Below the pieces are notes generated by a model. That model was not told the DNA's origin, did not search any database, and was given only the letters and a program-made list of their open reading frames with translations. A stretch of 56,802 nucleotides of DNA, from NCBI GenBank assembly GCA_001801485.1, contig MGXV01000065.1, positions 1 through 56,802 of the forward strand. Reading direction: 5' to 3'. Shown piece by piece: positions 9,095-18,596 of the stretch. A program made the position numbers and the translations under genes. Position 1 is the stretch's first letter; each line of letters begins with the position of its first letter. This DNA comes from Gammaproteobacteria bacterium RIFCSPHIGHO2_12_FULL_37_14 (lineage in GTDB: Bacteria; Pseudomonadota; Gammaproteobacteria; DSM-16500).

Positions 9095-10551
9095 GCTCAC
9101 TCCGTCGCACTAAAATTGTAGTCACATTGGGTCCTGCACTTGATGATCCGGCTATATTAGAAAAAGTTATTCTTGCAGGTGCAGTCGTATTTCGTGCTAA
9201 TTTCTCCCATGGTGACATTAGCTTGCATGAAGCACGTATTATGCGAGTACGTGAAATTGCTGCTAAACACGAAAAAATTGCCGCGATACTAATTGATTTG
9301 CAAGGTCCGAAAATTCGTATCGGTCGATTTAAAAACAAAAAGATTCAATTAAAAGAAGGGCAACCATTTGTTCTCGATACCACCTTGGATGAAGAGGCTG
9401 GTAATGAAGATAGTGTTGCATTAGGTTATCAAAGATTACCCTATGATGTGCATCCGAATGATACATTATTGCTCGATGACGGTCGGATTGTATTAACCGT
9501 CACAAAAACAGAATCCACAAAAATTTATTGTCAAGTTGTTGTCGGTGGAGAATTATCGAATAACAAAGGCATCAATCGTCTTGGCGGAGGATTATCTGCG
9601 CCCGCACTCACAGATAAAGACCGCTCTGACATCAAAGAAGCGGTTCGACTCAAAGCAGATTATATTGCTGTTTCATTTCCTCGAGATGCTGATGATATTA
9701 AAGAAGCACGAATATTATTGAAAGCAGCCGGTGGTAATCCAGGAATCATAGCAAAAATTGAACGTTGCGAAGCCATCACAAATATTGAAGAGATTATTCA
9801 AGCTGCCGATGCTGTTATGATTGCCCGCGGTGATTTAGGTGTTGAAATTGGTGATGCCGAACTCCCTGCCATGCAAAAGAAAATCATTAAAGTTGCTCGT
9901 GTGTTTAATAAACCTGTTATTACTGCAACACAAATGCTTGAAACGATGACTTACAACACTATCCCTACGCGCGCTGAAGTTTCAGATGTGGCAAACGCAG
10001 TATTAGATGGTACGGATGCTGTCATGCTCTCCGGTGAAACAGCTGTTGGTTTATATCCTGAAAAAGCAGTAGCAGCCATGGATAGAATTTGCTTAAGTGC
10101 AGAAAAACATCGTAATTCAAAAGTTGTTCGCCATTCAAAAGAATTTTCATTGAAATATGTTGACGAAGCCATTGCTATGGCTACAATGTACACAGCAAAT
10201 CAATTGGATATTAAAGCCATCATTGCGCTGACTGAATCAGGTACCACTACTCTTTTAATGTCGCGCGTGAATTCTGTGATACCCATTTACGGCCTAAGCC
10301 GACACGATTCAACTTTACGACGCATGGCACTGTATCGTGATGTCTATCCCATTCCATTTGATGCAACACATATTGATAGACGCATATTGAATCAAGCTGC
10401 TACTTTTGAATTGCAAAAACGTGGTATTTTGAGAAATGGCGACCTAGTCATCATTACAAAAGGTGATTTAATTGGCGTGCATGGCCGTACCAATTCATTA
10501 AAAATAGTCACTGTCGGTGATGGTGCCGATCCCTCTAAAGTGTCTTCTTGA
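9091..10551 (+). CDS. pyk: Pyruvate kinase
   Basis: Converts phosphoenolpyruvate and ADP to pyruvate and ATP. The 486-residue protein has RRTKIVVTLGPALDDP at the start, FRANFSHG, the substrate-binding lysine region GIIAKIERCEA, the metal-site motif MIARGDLGVEIG and TATQMLETM. A B-domain insertion and a C-terminal allosteric-type domain (GTTTLLMSRVNS, then GRTNSLKIVTVGDG) are present. The start codon overlaps the pgk stop (ATGA). A 260-nt stretch with no evident gene or clear terminator follows. Confidence 0.97.
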   Translation: MSSLRRTKIVVTLGPALDDPAILEKVILAGAVVFRANFSHGDISLHEARIMRVREIAAKHEKIAAILIDLQGPKIRIGRFKNKKIQLKEGQPFVLDTTLDEEAGNEDSVALGYQRLPYDVHPNDTLLLDDGRIVLTVTKTESTKIYCQVVVGGELSNNKGINRLGGGLSAPALTDKDRSDIKEAVRLKADYIAVSFPRDADDIKEARILLKAAGGNPGIIAKIERCEAITNIEEIIQAADAVMIARGDLGVEIGDAELPAMQKKIIKVARVFNKPVITATQMLETMTYNTIPTRAEVSDVANAVLDGTDAVMLSGETAVGLYPEKAVAAMDRICLSAEKHRNSKVVRHSKEFSLKYVDEAIAMATMYTANQLDIKAIIALTESGTTTLLMSRVNSVIPIYGLSRHDSTLRRMALYRDVYPIPFDATHIDRRILNQAATFELQKRGILRNGDLVIITKGDLIGVHGRTNSLKIVTVGDGADPSKVSS

Positions 10552-10811
10552 TTTTTAATATGGTCTGTTGATTACCACCAACCCACATATTTTGTTTCAG
10601 TAACTTTCTAAAGCATCACTATTTCCTCGATTTTCTATAAACGCAAATCTCAAACTAAGCGAATATACAGACACCATCGGATTTGTTTATTGAGCGCGTA
10701 TCAAACTTTTTCACCTCCACTCCTCTCTTCCAATGCGTTTTTCCAATATTGCTTACCTCAACTTTTATTAAACGTTACTTCATGTTTTTTACATCCTGGC
10801 GAAGGAAATAT

Positions 10812-12548
10812 ATGTTTGGTCATTTTATGAATAAGAAGATAGCAGGAAAATCATTTATCACATATGCTATATCAAAGGATCAGGGACTTGAATTTGTTTC
10901 AATTGAAAAAGCTATGAATGGACGTCAACAGGAAGAGCACCCTCTCGATTGCTGGTCACCACAAGAAGCTGCCAAAACAGCTGCTAGAAAGGTTGGGCCA
11001 CGCTCTTATATTTTACATCTTGGAAAACACATCAATAATCTAAAAATTCTTGTGGTGGGATGTCAAGGAAGTGGAAATGATGCACAAAAAAATATAGCTG
11101 AGCTACTACATACTATTGCTACATCTGTTGCTACTGAAACAGATTCTGTATTGGTTATTTTTTTAGGTGATAATCTTTATGAATATGGAGCAAAATCACC
11201 CACTGATCCGGGATTCGATGAACGCTTTCATCATCTGTATTATCCATCCATGCGTGCATTCATTGTTCTTGGTAATCATGATGCAAATTATCATTCTAAA
11301 CGTGTATTTGATGTCACCAACCCTTCAGGAGAAGAAGCGGAACTGAATGAAGTAGCTCATACTTATCTATTTCATAAAAGCCAAGATATTGAAACCGCGT
11401 TTAATATCTTCAGCCAGGATGATATTTTTTTAGAGGATCTCTCCCAATGGAATATGCCTTATTTTTTTTACACTATTATTATTCCGGAAGTTCAAAAGGA
11501 AATATTCATTGTTGACACCAATACCTATGCCAAAAATTTTCTCCATTTACAAACCAACAAAAATCCATCTGGGGGAAAAAATCAAGCGCAATGGATTTTA
11601 GAAGCATACAATCGAGCAAAAGATGCTGGCAGAGAAACCATTTTTATGCAACACCAACCACTTTACACTTGCAGTAGAAAAAAAAAATTAAAACCTGATA
11701 TTAGACATTATTTATACCCATATGAAATCCATGAGCTTAACACTCTATTGGGAACTGAAACCCAATCTTATAATACTCTTCTTACTTTAATTTATGAAAA
11801 ACAAGGTATGATGCCAGATTTTATCGCTGCCGCTCATGATCATTTTACTAGTTATTATAATAATAATGATGATGATTCAGTCTCTTATAAAATTCGGCAA
11901 GCAACCCTTGGCGGCGGCGGCGGTAAATTACAATCGCGAGAAAGTCTTGAAGGATACCTTTATGTTGGCTGTCATTTTGAAAAACATGGTTTGGGCTTGA
12001 TTACTTGTTCAACGAAAAACACGAAGGGATTATTATTTGAAATTTTTGCTCTTAAAAATGATTATGAAAAAACTAAAAATTATTTTCATTTGAAATTCAG
12101 CAATCAAAATCATGTGCCTATTCGAAATCAAACCCAGGATATAAATTTAGAAGTGTTTCGCAACGAAGCACTACCCGCATGTTTCAATTTTTTCAAAAAA
12201 TTACATAAAGAAGAAATACGCCGAGCAAAACAACAAGGCTGGTATACGTTTTTTTCAACTCTGGTTACGAATGTGGTGAGTTATGTGAGTCCTTGGACAA
12301 GTGATGAAGCAGCTATTATTAAATGCGTGCAAGATGTCATTAATTACCTCAATCAATTCCAACTTCCTAATAAAGAAGTGGTTAAAAATGATTTGTTTAT
12401 TCGATTGACAGAAGCATGGCCGAAAAAAGATTCTTTTCCTCAATATATTAACTTATGTCAGCAATTATTAGGAAATGAAATAATTAATCATTTAATGATT
12501 GCCGAACAGGAATTAGTACATCATACTAAAATATCTGTTTCAGCCTAA
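10812..12548 (+). CDS. Calcineurin-like metallophosphoesterase (tartrate-resistant acid phosphatase-like), altered motif I
   Basis: A 578-residue protein. The metallophosphoesterase signature runs ILVVGCQGSGN (~80), LGDNLYEYG (GDN ~119), VLGNHDANY (GNHD ~154), MQHQPLYTC (~280) and AAHDHFTSYY (~340), in the order of purple/type 5 acid phosphatases. Motif I has Gly-Cys-Gln-Gly where an Asp metal ligand is expected (GDxG). About 200 C-terminal residues are unrecognised. The ATG at 10812 is preferred to in-frame starts at 10683 (TTG) and 10782 because GAAGGA lies 5-6 nt upstream. There is no signal peptide, so cytoplasmic action or export by a specialised system is more likely than Sec export. 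Effector status is only inferred. Confidence 0.72.
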   Translation: MFGHFMNKKIAGKSFITYAISKDQGLEFVSIEKAMNGRQQEEHPLDCWSPQEAAKTAARKVGPRSYILHLGKHINNLKILVVGCQGSGNDAQKNIAELLHTIATSVATETDSVLVIFLGDNLYEYGAKSPTDPGFDERFHHLYYPSMRAFIVLGNHDANYHSKRVFDVTNPSGEEAELNEVAHTYLFHKSQDIETAFNIFSQDDIFLEDLSQWNMPYFFYTIIIPEVQKEIFIVDTNTYAKNFLHLQTNKNPSGGKNQAQWILEAYNRAKDAGRETIFMQHQPLYTCSRKKKLKPDIRHYLYPYEIHELNTLLGTETQSYNTLLTLIYEKQGMMPDFIAAAHDHFTSYYNNNDDDSVSYKIRQATLGGGGGKLQSRESLEGYLYVGCHFEKHGLGLITCSTKNTKGLLFEIFALKNDYEKTKNYFHLKFSNQNHVPIRNQTQDINLEVFRNEALPACFNFFKKLHKEEIRRAKQQGWYTFFSTLVTNVVSYVSPWTSDEAAIIKCVQDVINYLNQFQLPNKEVVKNDLFIRLTEAWPKKDSFPQYINLCQQLLGNEIINHLMIAEQELVHHTKISVSA

Positions 12549-12614
12549 TGAGTTTTTAATGATAGAGATAAATTTCATGCGACAGGGACTTGGTATGCCT
12601 CAAGGAGTATGGCA

Positions 12615-13241
12615 ATGACTACTACCAATATTCAAATCATTTTTTACAGTATGTATGGACACATTTATAAAATGACCGAAGCGGTTGCAAGCGGCGCACG
12701 CGACGTAAAAGATGTTAATGTCGAAGTGTTTCGTGTACCTGAGTTAGTGCCAGATGAAGTCCTCGAAAAAAGTGGCGCGAAAGCAGCCCAACAAATTTAT
12801 CAACATATTCCTATTATGAAAGTCGATCAGTTAGTAAATGCAGATGCCTATATCTTTGGCACACCTACTCGATATGGAAACATGTGCGCACAAATGCGAA
12901 ATTTTCTCGATCAAACTGGTGGCTTATGGATGAAGAATGCTCTTGTGGGAAAAGTAAGTAGTGTCTACACCAGTACTGCTAGTCAACATGGCGGGCAAGA
13001 AACTACCATTACTAGTTTTCATTCAACTTTATTACATCTTGGAATGATCATTGTCGGCGTACCTTATGCAGAAAAAAGATTACTGAATATGCAAGAAATT
13101 ACCGGTGGCTCTCCTTATGGTGCAGGAACGCTTGCCGGTGATGGTAAACGCATGCCATCTGAAAATGAATTAGCCATTGCTCGTTTTCAGGGGAAGCACG
13201 TTGCGGAAATCGCTCGCGCATTGAAATTGGGAAGGAGTTAA
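12615..13241 (+). CDS. wrbA: NAD(P)H:quinone oxidoreductase WrbA
   Basis: A flavodoxin-like FMN enzyme that reduces quinones by two electrons; 208 residues. Motifs: [14 protein letters not shown] (FMN phosphate loop), [32 protein letters not shown] and [12 protein letters not shown]. The second ATG (12615) is chosen because AAGGAG sits 7 nt before it but only 1 nt before the ATG at 12609. The last codons of wrbA contain GGAAGGAG, the ribosome site of the following deacetylase gene, so the two are co-expressed. Confidence 0.93.
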   Translation: MTTTNIQIIFYSMYGHIYKMTEAVASGARDVKDVNVEVFRVPELVPDEVLEKSGAKAAQQIYQHIPIMKVDQLVNADAYIFGTPTRYGNMCAQMRNFLDQTGGLWMKNALVGKVSSVYTSTASQHGGQETTITSFHSTLLHLGMIIVGVPYAEKRLLNMQEITGGSPYGAGTLAGDGKRMPSENELAIARFQGKHVAEIARALKLGRS

Positions 13242-13246
13242 AAAAT

Positions 13247-13879
13247 ATGTTTATCCGAATTTTTTTATTATTATTTTTATTTCCATTACTCAGTTATGGA
13301 ATAGAAACGTTGCCCGCACCAAAAACAGTAGCATTAACGTTTGATGATGGGCCTTCTCCTATCTATACGCCACAAATTCTCGCGATTTTAAAAAAATACA
13401 ACATCAAAGCAACTTTTTTTGTGGTGGGTAGCAATGCGAAACTATATCCTGAATTAATCAAAGCCATACATGAACAAGGTCATCCCATTAATAGTCATTC
13501 CATGACTCATCCTATGCTAACCAAGCTATCAGCAAAATCTTTGCAATATGAAGTCGCTACACCCAGCTTAATTGTAAATAATATCATTGGTATCAAACCA
13601 CTTTGTTTGCGATATCCTTTTGGCTTATCTAATGAGCAGGTTAGAAATAATATACGAGCAAATGGTATGGTGCCGGTTCCCATGGGTTTTAATTCTTTTG
13701 ATTATGAACGCCCAGGAACACAAAAAATTATTTCTTGGGTATTAAAAAATGCCCATTCACGCCAAGTAATTTTATTGCATGATGGATATGATAAACGTGA
13801 GCAAACGGTTGCAGCTTTACCAATTATTATTGAAGGAATACAAAAAAAGGGTTTGGGATTTAGCACAATTTGTGGGTGA
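13247..13879 (+). CDS. Secreted polysaccharide deacetylase (NodB domain, CE4)
   Basis: A 210-residue exported enzyme with a signal peptide (hydrophobic residues 3-17, cleavage near SYG). The NodB motifs are readable: LTFDDGPSP (motif 1, catalytic and metal Asp), NSHSMTHP (HxxxxH motif 2), LRYPFGLS (motif 3; usual RPPYG changed to RYPFG), FDYERPG (motif 4 region) and VILLHDG (motif 5). Such enzymes de-N-acetylate chitin-like polymers or peptidoglycan. The ATG at 13247 has a strong GGAAGGAG site within wrbA. Substrate unknown. Confidence 0.85.
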   Translation: MFIRIFLLLFLFPLLSYGIETLPAPKTVALTFDDGPSPIYTPQILAILKKYNIKATFFVVGSNAKLYPELIKAIHEQGHPINSHSMTHPMLTKLSAKSLQYEVATPSLIVNNIIGIKPLCLRYPFGLSNEQVRNNIRANGMVPVPMGFNSFDYERPGTQKIISWVLKNAHSRQVILLHDGYDKREQTVAALPIIIEGIQKKGLGFSTICG

Positions 13880-13952
13880 CATATTGATGAGTAACATAGT
13901 CGCCGAAAAATCTTCCGCAGATGAGCGTCGTTGATGCAGATGTGAACGATAT

Positions 13953-15152
13953 TTATTCCGAACGTAATGCCTCTATCGGACGTAACCGTGAAGCAAGATA
14001 CGCGGGGTAAAAACCAAAAAAAATGCCAACAGCTACCGAAACGGTAAAACCAGCCAGTGGTGGTAATAAAAATAAGGTAAATTGCCAATGCCAAAATAGA
14101 GAAATAATATAAGCAATTAAAATACCAATTAATACACCGAGAAAACCTCCCACTAGCGAAAGCATGACTGCTTCCATTAGAAAAAGTGCGCCAATATCAG
14201 TACGCTTTGCACCAACTGCCAAGCGAATGCCAATTTCTCGACGTCGCTCTGTCACTGAAACTAACATAATATTCATCACACCAATTCCACCAACGATTAA
14301 CGAGATGCTACCAATCAATCCTAAAAATACCGTGAGAATTTCACTTTGTTTTTGCATACGAGCAATTAATTCTTTTGCGCTACGAAATGTAATTTGTTTT
14401 CCGGGTAACAGCTGATTAATATTTTTCAAAATTGCATCTTCTACTTTTAAAATATTTGCATCAAGCGATAACTTCATCATCACATTATTGATAGTTGCAT
14501 ATTTACTCATAACCATTGCTGCCATAATAGGAATTAATATTGAGCGATTAATATCCGCATAAAGAAAATTATTTTCAGGCCAATCTTCGGCAATTCCAAC
14601 AATTACAAAAATATTTTTATCTATTTGTATTTGCTGACCCAAGGGATCTTTGAAGGAAATTTTTTTCATTGCTTCATAAATATCCCGACCTATCACACAA
14701 AAAAATTGATATTTATCGATAAGTGAAATGAAACGCCCAGCACGTAATTTCACTTGTGCAATCGTTGCGAAATTATCCGTTACCCCCAAAATCATGCCAT
14801 TAATGGGATTACCTTCGTAAGACATCGGTTGATAAAGTTGAGCATAGGGTGCGATCTGCTGAATGCTTGAGGTTGCTTTTAGTAAGTCCAATGATTGAGT
14901 TAATGTTAAGCTTTCTGCCTTACCAATATTTTCAAACTTTTCTTCATTGCCAGGATTAATTGATACGGCAAGCAAATCTGTACCCAAGGATTTGAACTGT
15001 CGCAACGCTTCATTAGTAGCTAACTCGCCACCAAGCACCATCGCTACCACGGATGCCGTACCAACCAAGACACCCAGCAAGGCTAATAGCGAGCGCAACT
15101 TTGAAAAATATAGGTTTCGTAATCCTTCTTTGGCATGCTCAATATATTTCAC
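13953..15152 (-). CDS. MacB-type ABC transporter permease (FtsX family), no ATPase partner nearby
   Basis: A 399-residue permease with one N-terminal membrane segment (LLALLGVLVGTASVVAMVL), a periplasmic MacB core domain (~residues 45-240) and three C-terminal segments. The FtsX motif GGIGVMNIMLVSVTERRREIG-like stretch is followed by IRLAVGAKRTDIGALFLMEA. MacB normally carries an N-terminal ATPase domain or sits beside a LolD-type ATPase and a membrane-fusion protein; neither is adjacent here. It is flanked by the convergent deacetylase gene and the divergent ccm operon. Substrate unknown (peptide, lipoprotein or drug export in relatives). Confidence 0.82.
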   Translation of the reverse strand: MKYIEHAKEGLRNLYFSKLRSLLALLGVLVGTASVVAMVLGGELATNEALRQFKSLGTDLLAVSINPGNEEKFENIGKAESLTLTQSLDLLKATSSIQQIAPYAQLYQPMSYEGNPINGMILGVTDNFATIAQVKLRAGRFISLIDKYQFFCVIGRDIYEAMKKISFKDPLGQQIQIDKNIFVIVGIAEDWPENNFLYADINRSILIPIMAAMVMSKYATINNVMMKLSLDANILKVEDAILKNINQLLPGKQITFRSAKELIARMQKQSEILTVFLGLIGSISLIVGGIGVMNIMLVSVTERRREIGIRLAVGAKRTDIGALFLMEAVMLSLVGGFLGVLIGILIAYIISLFWHWQFTLFLLPPLAGFTVSVAVGIFFGFYPAYLASRLRPIEALRSE

Positions 15153-15317
15153 AGCGTTTTTGGATCCTGCTATAGACGAAAAAGAAAAATATCTGTTAAG
15201 CGTAACTTAACGCCTAATGTGTAGCAACGATCTCCAATATTTTACATTGTTTTTATTGTCATTCTTTCCTATCTTTGGTAAGATTTTGACCCATAATTAA
15301 ATTCAAAGAGAATAGAG

Positions 15318-16043
15318 ATGTGGTCATTCTTTGCCCGTCTAGCATCGCCGAAAAAACTTTTTTTCTTTTCTAATCGCGCCATGGCGTGGTTAATTATTTT
15401 ATTCTTACTAGCATTCACCTATGGAATCATTGGTGGGCTCCTGCTCGCTCCAGCTGATTATTTGCAAGGTGATGGCTTTCGCATTATGTATGTGCATGTA
15501 CCTTGTGCCTTTCTCTCGATCTTTATTTATGCGGCTATGGCCATCGCTGCTGTTTCTTCTCTTATTTGGAAGCTTAAAGTAGCTCCATTGGTTATCAAAC
15601 ATAGCGCGCCTATCGGTGCCAGCTTCACTTTGCTTGCTTTATTAACGGGTAGTCTCTGGGGAAAACCCATGTGGGGAACCTGGTGGATGTGGGATGCACG
15701 GTTAACATCTGAATTAATATTATTATTTTTATATATCGGTATCATTCTTTTTCAATCTGCTCTGAGACAAAAACAATTCAATGAACGTATTGTTGCGATT
15801 TTGGTTTTGGTTGGCTTTATTGACATCCCTATCATTCATTATTCTGTGTATTGGTGGAATACTTTGCATCAAGGCTCAACATTAAAGCTATTTAGTCCTT
15901 CTACCATCGAGTCTTCTATGCTATACCCACTGCTAGCCATGATCCTTGCTTTTCTTGTGTATTATATCTTGATATTACTTTTAAAAATTCGTTTTGATTT
16001 AGTTGCCATTCAACACAACGACCATTGGTTAAAAAAACAATGA
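15318..16043 (+). CDS. ccmC: Heme exporter/handling protein CcmC
   Basis: Inner-membrane protein that loads heme onto CcmE for cytochrome c maturation. The 241-residue protein has six hydrophobic segments and the tryptophan-rich signature WGTWWMWDARLTSELILLF, with conserved histidines in MYVHVPCA and IIHYSVYWWNTLHQG. It is the first gene of the operon here: upstream is a divergent MacB-type gene, and ccmA and ccmB, usually just before ccmC, are absent. Its stop overlaps ccmD by ATGA. Confidence 0.95.
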   Translation: MWSFFARLASPKKLFFFSNRAMAWLIILFLLAFTYGIIGGLLLAPADYLQGDGFRIMYVHVPCAFLSIFIYAAMAIAAVSSLIWKLKVAPLVIKHSAPIGASFTLLALLTGSLWGKPMWGTWWMWDARLTSELILLFLYIGIILFQSALRQKQFNERIVAILVLVGFIDIPIIHYSVYWWNTLHQGSTLKLFSPSTIESSMLYPLLAMILAFLVYYILILLLKIRFDLVAIQHNDHWLKKQ

Positions 16044-16186
16044 ATATATTATTTGATTTTTTTTACATGCATGGTTATGGATTTTATATTTTCAGTGCTT
16101 ACGGTAGTGTCATAATCTTTTTATTCATTCAGTGGTTTCTGCCATGGCGCCGTTGGAAAAAATATTTTCGTAAACAACAATCATGA
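16040..16186 (+). CDS. ccmD: Heme exporter protein CcmD (48 residues)
   Basis: A short ORF exactly filling the ccmC-ccmE gap, overlapping each neighbour by ATGA. The peptide starts MNILFDFFYMHGYGFYIF, continues SAYGSVIIFLFIQWFL and ends PWRRWKKYFRKQQS. The HGYGFYIFSAYG start of the membrane segment followed by a basic cytoplasmic tail is the CcmD pattern. CcmD helps release holo-CcmE from the CcmABC complex. Position, size and pattern all agree. Confidence 0.9.
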   Translation: MNILFDFFYMHGYGFYIFSAYGSVIIFLFIQWFLPWRRWKKYFRKQQS

Positions 16187-16614
16187 ATAAGCTTCATAAA
16201 CAGCGTTTAATCTACGTTAGTTTATTTGCATTCGGATTAGCGATTGCCAGCAGTTTGATTCTGTATGCTCTTAAACAAAATATAAATGTGTTTGTCACCC
16301 CCAAACAAATTACCTCTTCACATCTTGCTAGCCATTATTATTTTCGTTTAGGTGGCATGGTTAAAAAAGGTAGTGTGATTCGAGATACCCAAGGACTAGG
16401 CGTACAATTCATTGTCACTGATCTCACCGCCGAAGTGGCTGTTCGTTATGTTGGCGTGTTACCTGATTTGTTTCGAGAAGGGAAGGGAGTCATTGCCGAA
16501 GGACATATGAATGCACAAAAACAACAATTCATTGCTACACAAGTATTTGCTAAACATGATGAAAATTATATGCCAAAAAATGTTTATCTCGCCATGAGAA
16601 ATGATAGAAATTGA
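16183..16614 (+). CDS. ccmE: Heme chaperone CcmE
   Basis: Periplasmic membrane-anchored chaperone that binds heme covalently and hands it to CcmF. The 143-residue protein has an N-terminal anchor (residues ~9-27), the OB-fold core with FRLGGMVKKGSV, VRYVGVLPDLFREGKGVI and AEGHM, and the heme-binding HxxxY motif in AKHDENYMP. The start overlaps the ccmD stop (ATGA). A 74-nt gap with a hairpin separates it from ccmF, the only sizeable gap in the operon. Confidence 0.95.
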   Translation: MNKLHKQRLIYVSLFAFGLAIASSLILYALKQNINVFVTPKQITSSHLASHYYFRLGGMVKKGSVIRDTQGLGVQFIVTDLTAEVAVRYVGVLPDLFREGKGVIAEGHMNAQKQQFIATQVFAKHDENYMPKNVYLAMRNDRN

Positions 16615-16629
16615 CCGTTGATAGCCAAG

Positions 16630-16653
16630 TAAGGTAGCATCCTATCTACCTTA
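16630..16653 (+). other. Intergenic hairpin between ccmE and ccmF
   Basis: TAAGGTAG (16630-16637) and CTACCTTA (16646-16653) are perfect 8-bp inverted arms with an 8-nt loop, followed by an A-rich stretch, not a T-run. Since the ccm genes otherwise overlap, this could be an mRNA processing or attenuation structure, or a weak transcript end. The function is inferred from position only. Confidence 0.4.
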
Positions 16654-16688
16654 TATTATAAAAAATTGATGCTATTTAAGACAAACTC

Positions 16689-18596
16689 ATGCTAAGTCTA
16701 TTTGGAACCATTGCTCTTTTATTCGCCTTGTTTTTTTCATTTTTACAAGCCGTTTTACCTTTATGGGGGTACAGACGCGATAACGCTATCATGCTTGCTT
16801 TTGCAAGACCTGCTGCCTATGGTCAATGTGTTTATATTCTGATTGCATATGTATTACTAACCATCGCGTTTGCTAATAGTGACTTTACGATTACTTATGT
16901 TGCAGCAAATTCTCATCCAAATTTACCACTCATCTATCGACTAACTGCATTATGGGGATCTCATGAAGGCTCCATTTTATTATGGATTTTGATTTTAAAT
17001 GTTTGGACAGTTACATTTTCTTTATGCTTCCATCTTTCGCCCGTGGAAGAAAGAATAAATATTGAAAAAAATAAAATATTTTTTTCTCTGACATTAGCAA
17101 TATTAGGTATCATTAGTTTCTGCTTTTTAAGTTTTCTTTTGTTAACCTCTAATCCTTTTGTATCCACACATGAACTACAAACAGGCCATGATCTCAATCC
17201 TTTACTGCAAGACTTAGGTTTTATCATTCATCCACCTATGCTTTATATTGGTTACGTAGGATTTTCAGTTGCTTTTGCTATCACCCAAGCTGCCTTGATT
17301 CAAAATAATCTCAGTGCAACTTGGGCCATACTCTCTCGACGCTTTGCCATCGCTGCATGGACATTTCTCACGCTGGGTATTGCCTTAGGAAGTTGGTGGG
17401 CATATCGTGTGTTAGGATGGGGTGGTTTTTGGTTTTGGGATCCTGTAGAAAACGCTTCTTTATTACCCTGGCTCGCTGGTATCGCATTAATTCATATATT
17501 AATCTTAGCTGAAAAACGTGATGCCAGCAAAAACTGGGCTGTCTTATTAATTATTATTACTTTTGCATTAAGCATATTAGGGACGTTTTTAGTACGATCT
17601 GGCGTATTAGTATCTGTTCATACCTTTGCAAATGATCCCACACGCGGGCTCTTTCTTCTTGTTCTGCTTGGTATTTTAATTACCGCAGCATTTGCTGTAT
17701 ATGTTATACGTATTTCAACTTCTCTATCTATCAACCAATTTCAAAAAATTACTTTTTTTTCTCGTGAAATGTTTTTATTAATAAATGGTACATTAATATT
17801 TATTGCCATGCTGACCATTTTGCTTGGTACATTATATCCACTCATACTCGAAGCATTACATTTTGGTTCCATTTCTGTCGGCGCTCCTTATTTTAATTTA
17901 GTTATGCTGCCACAAGTTTTTCTCATCATGATATTCATGGGCTTAGTAAGCTACAGTCATTGGGAATCTTCTATTGCAATTATTCCTTGGAGAAAAATTG
18001 CAAAAAAAATGCTTATCAGTTGTATCAGTGCCATCAGTTTACTTTGGGTAATCAGTCACCAGCTTGATTGGATAGCAATTATCTGTCTTAGTTTAAGTAT
18101 TTGGATTATTTTAAATACTGTACAGTTTTATAGAATTGCAACAGGTATGACGATTGCTCATATTGGATTTGCAATTTTAATTATCGGCATTCTATTGTCT
18201 AGCGTTTTAAATCAAGAAAGAGAGATTCGTCTTAAAACAGGTTATTCAACCAATCTTGGTCCTTACAATTTTTATTTTTTATCCACCGAAGGAATCAAAG
18301 GAACAAATTATCACGGTATACGTGCTAATTTTGAAATTAGAAAAAATCAACATCATATTGCTTATCTACATCCAGAAAAAAGAATTTATCCCGTTCGTGA
18401 TATGGTAATGACTAAGGTGGCGATTCATCCCAGTATTTTTCGCGATCTCTATCTTGCACTTGGTGATCCCTTTGCGGAGGATGATTGGTCAATACGACTC
18501 TATTATAAACCATTTATTCGTTGGATATGGCTTGGTGCCATTATCATGGTGATTGGTGGATTATTCTCAATATGGCAGCGTAAGAGGTTAACATGA
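16689..18596 (+). CDS. ccmF: Cytochrome c heme lyase subunit CcmF
   Basis: Large inner-membrane protein that with CcmH ligates heme to apocytochrome c; 635 residues with about 14 hydrophobic segments. The WWD-type signature is visible as LGWGGFWFWDPVENASLLPWL, and LWGSHEGSILLW and LGFIIHPPMLYIGYVGFSVAFA contain conserved heme-contact histidines. The stop overlaps the ccmG start by ATGA. Length is normal for the family (about 640). Confidence 0.96.
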   Translation: MLSLFGTIALLFALFFSFLQAVLPLWGYRRDNAIMLAFARPAAYGQCVYILIAYVLLTIAFANSDFTITYVAANSHPNLPLIYRLTALWGSHEGSILLWILILNVWTVTFSLCFHLSPVEERINIEKNKIFFSLTLAILGIISFCFLSFLLLTSNPFVSTHELQTGHDLNPLLQDLGFIIHPPMLYIGYVGFSVAFAITQAALIQNNLSATWAILSRRFAIAAWTFLTLGIALGSWWAYRVLGWGGFWFWDPVENASLLPWLAGIALIHILILAEKRDASKNWAVLLIIITFALSILGTFLVRSGVLVSVHTFANDPTRGLFLLVLLGILITAAFAVYVIRISTSLSINQFQKITFFSREMFLLINGTLIFIAMLTILLGTLYPLILEALHFGSISVGAPYFNLVMLPQVFLIMIFMGLVSYSHWESSIAIIPWRKIAKKMLISCISAISLLWVISHQLDWIAIICLSLSIWIILNTVQFYRIATGMTIAHIGFAILIIGILLSSVLNQEREIRLKTGYSTNLGPYNFYFLSTEGIKGTNYHGIRANFEIRKNQHHIAYLHPEKRIYPVRDMVMTKVAIHPSIFRDLYLALGDPFAEDDWSIRLYYKPFIRWIWLGAIIMVIGGLFSIWQRKRLT

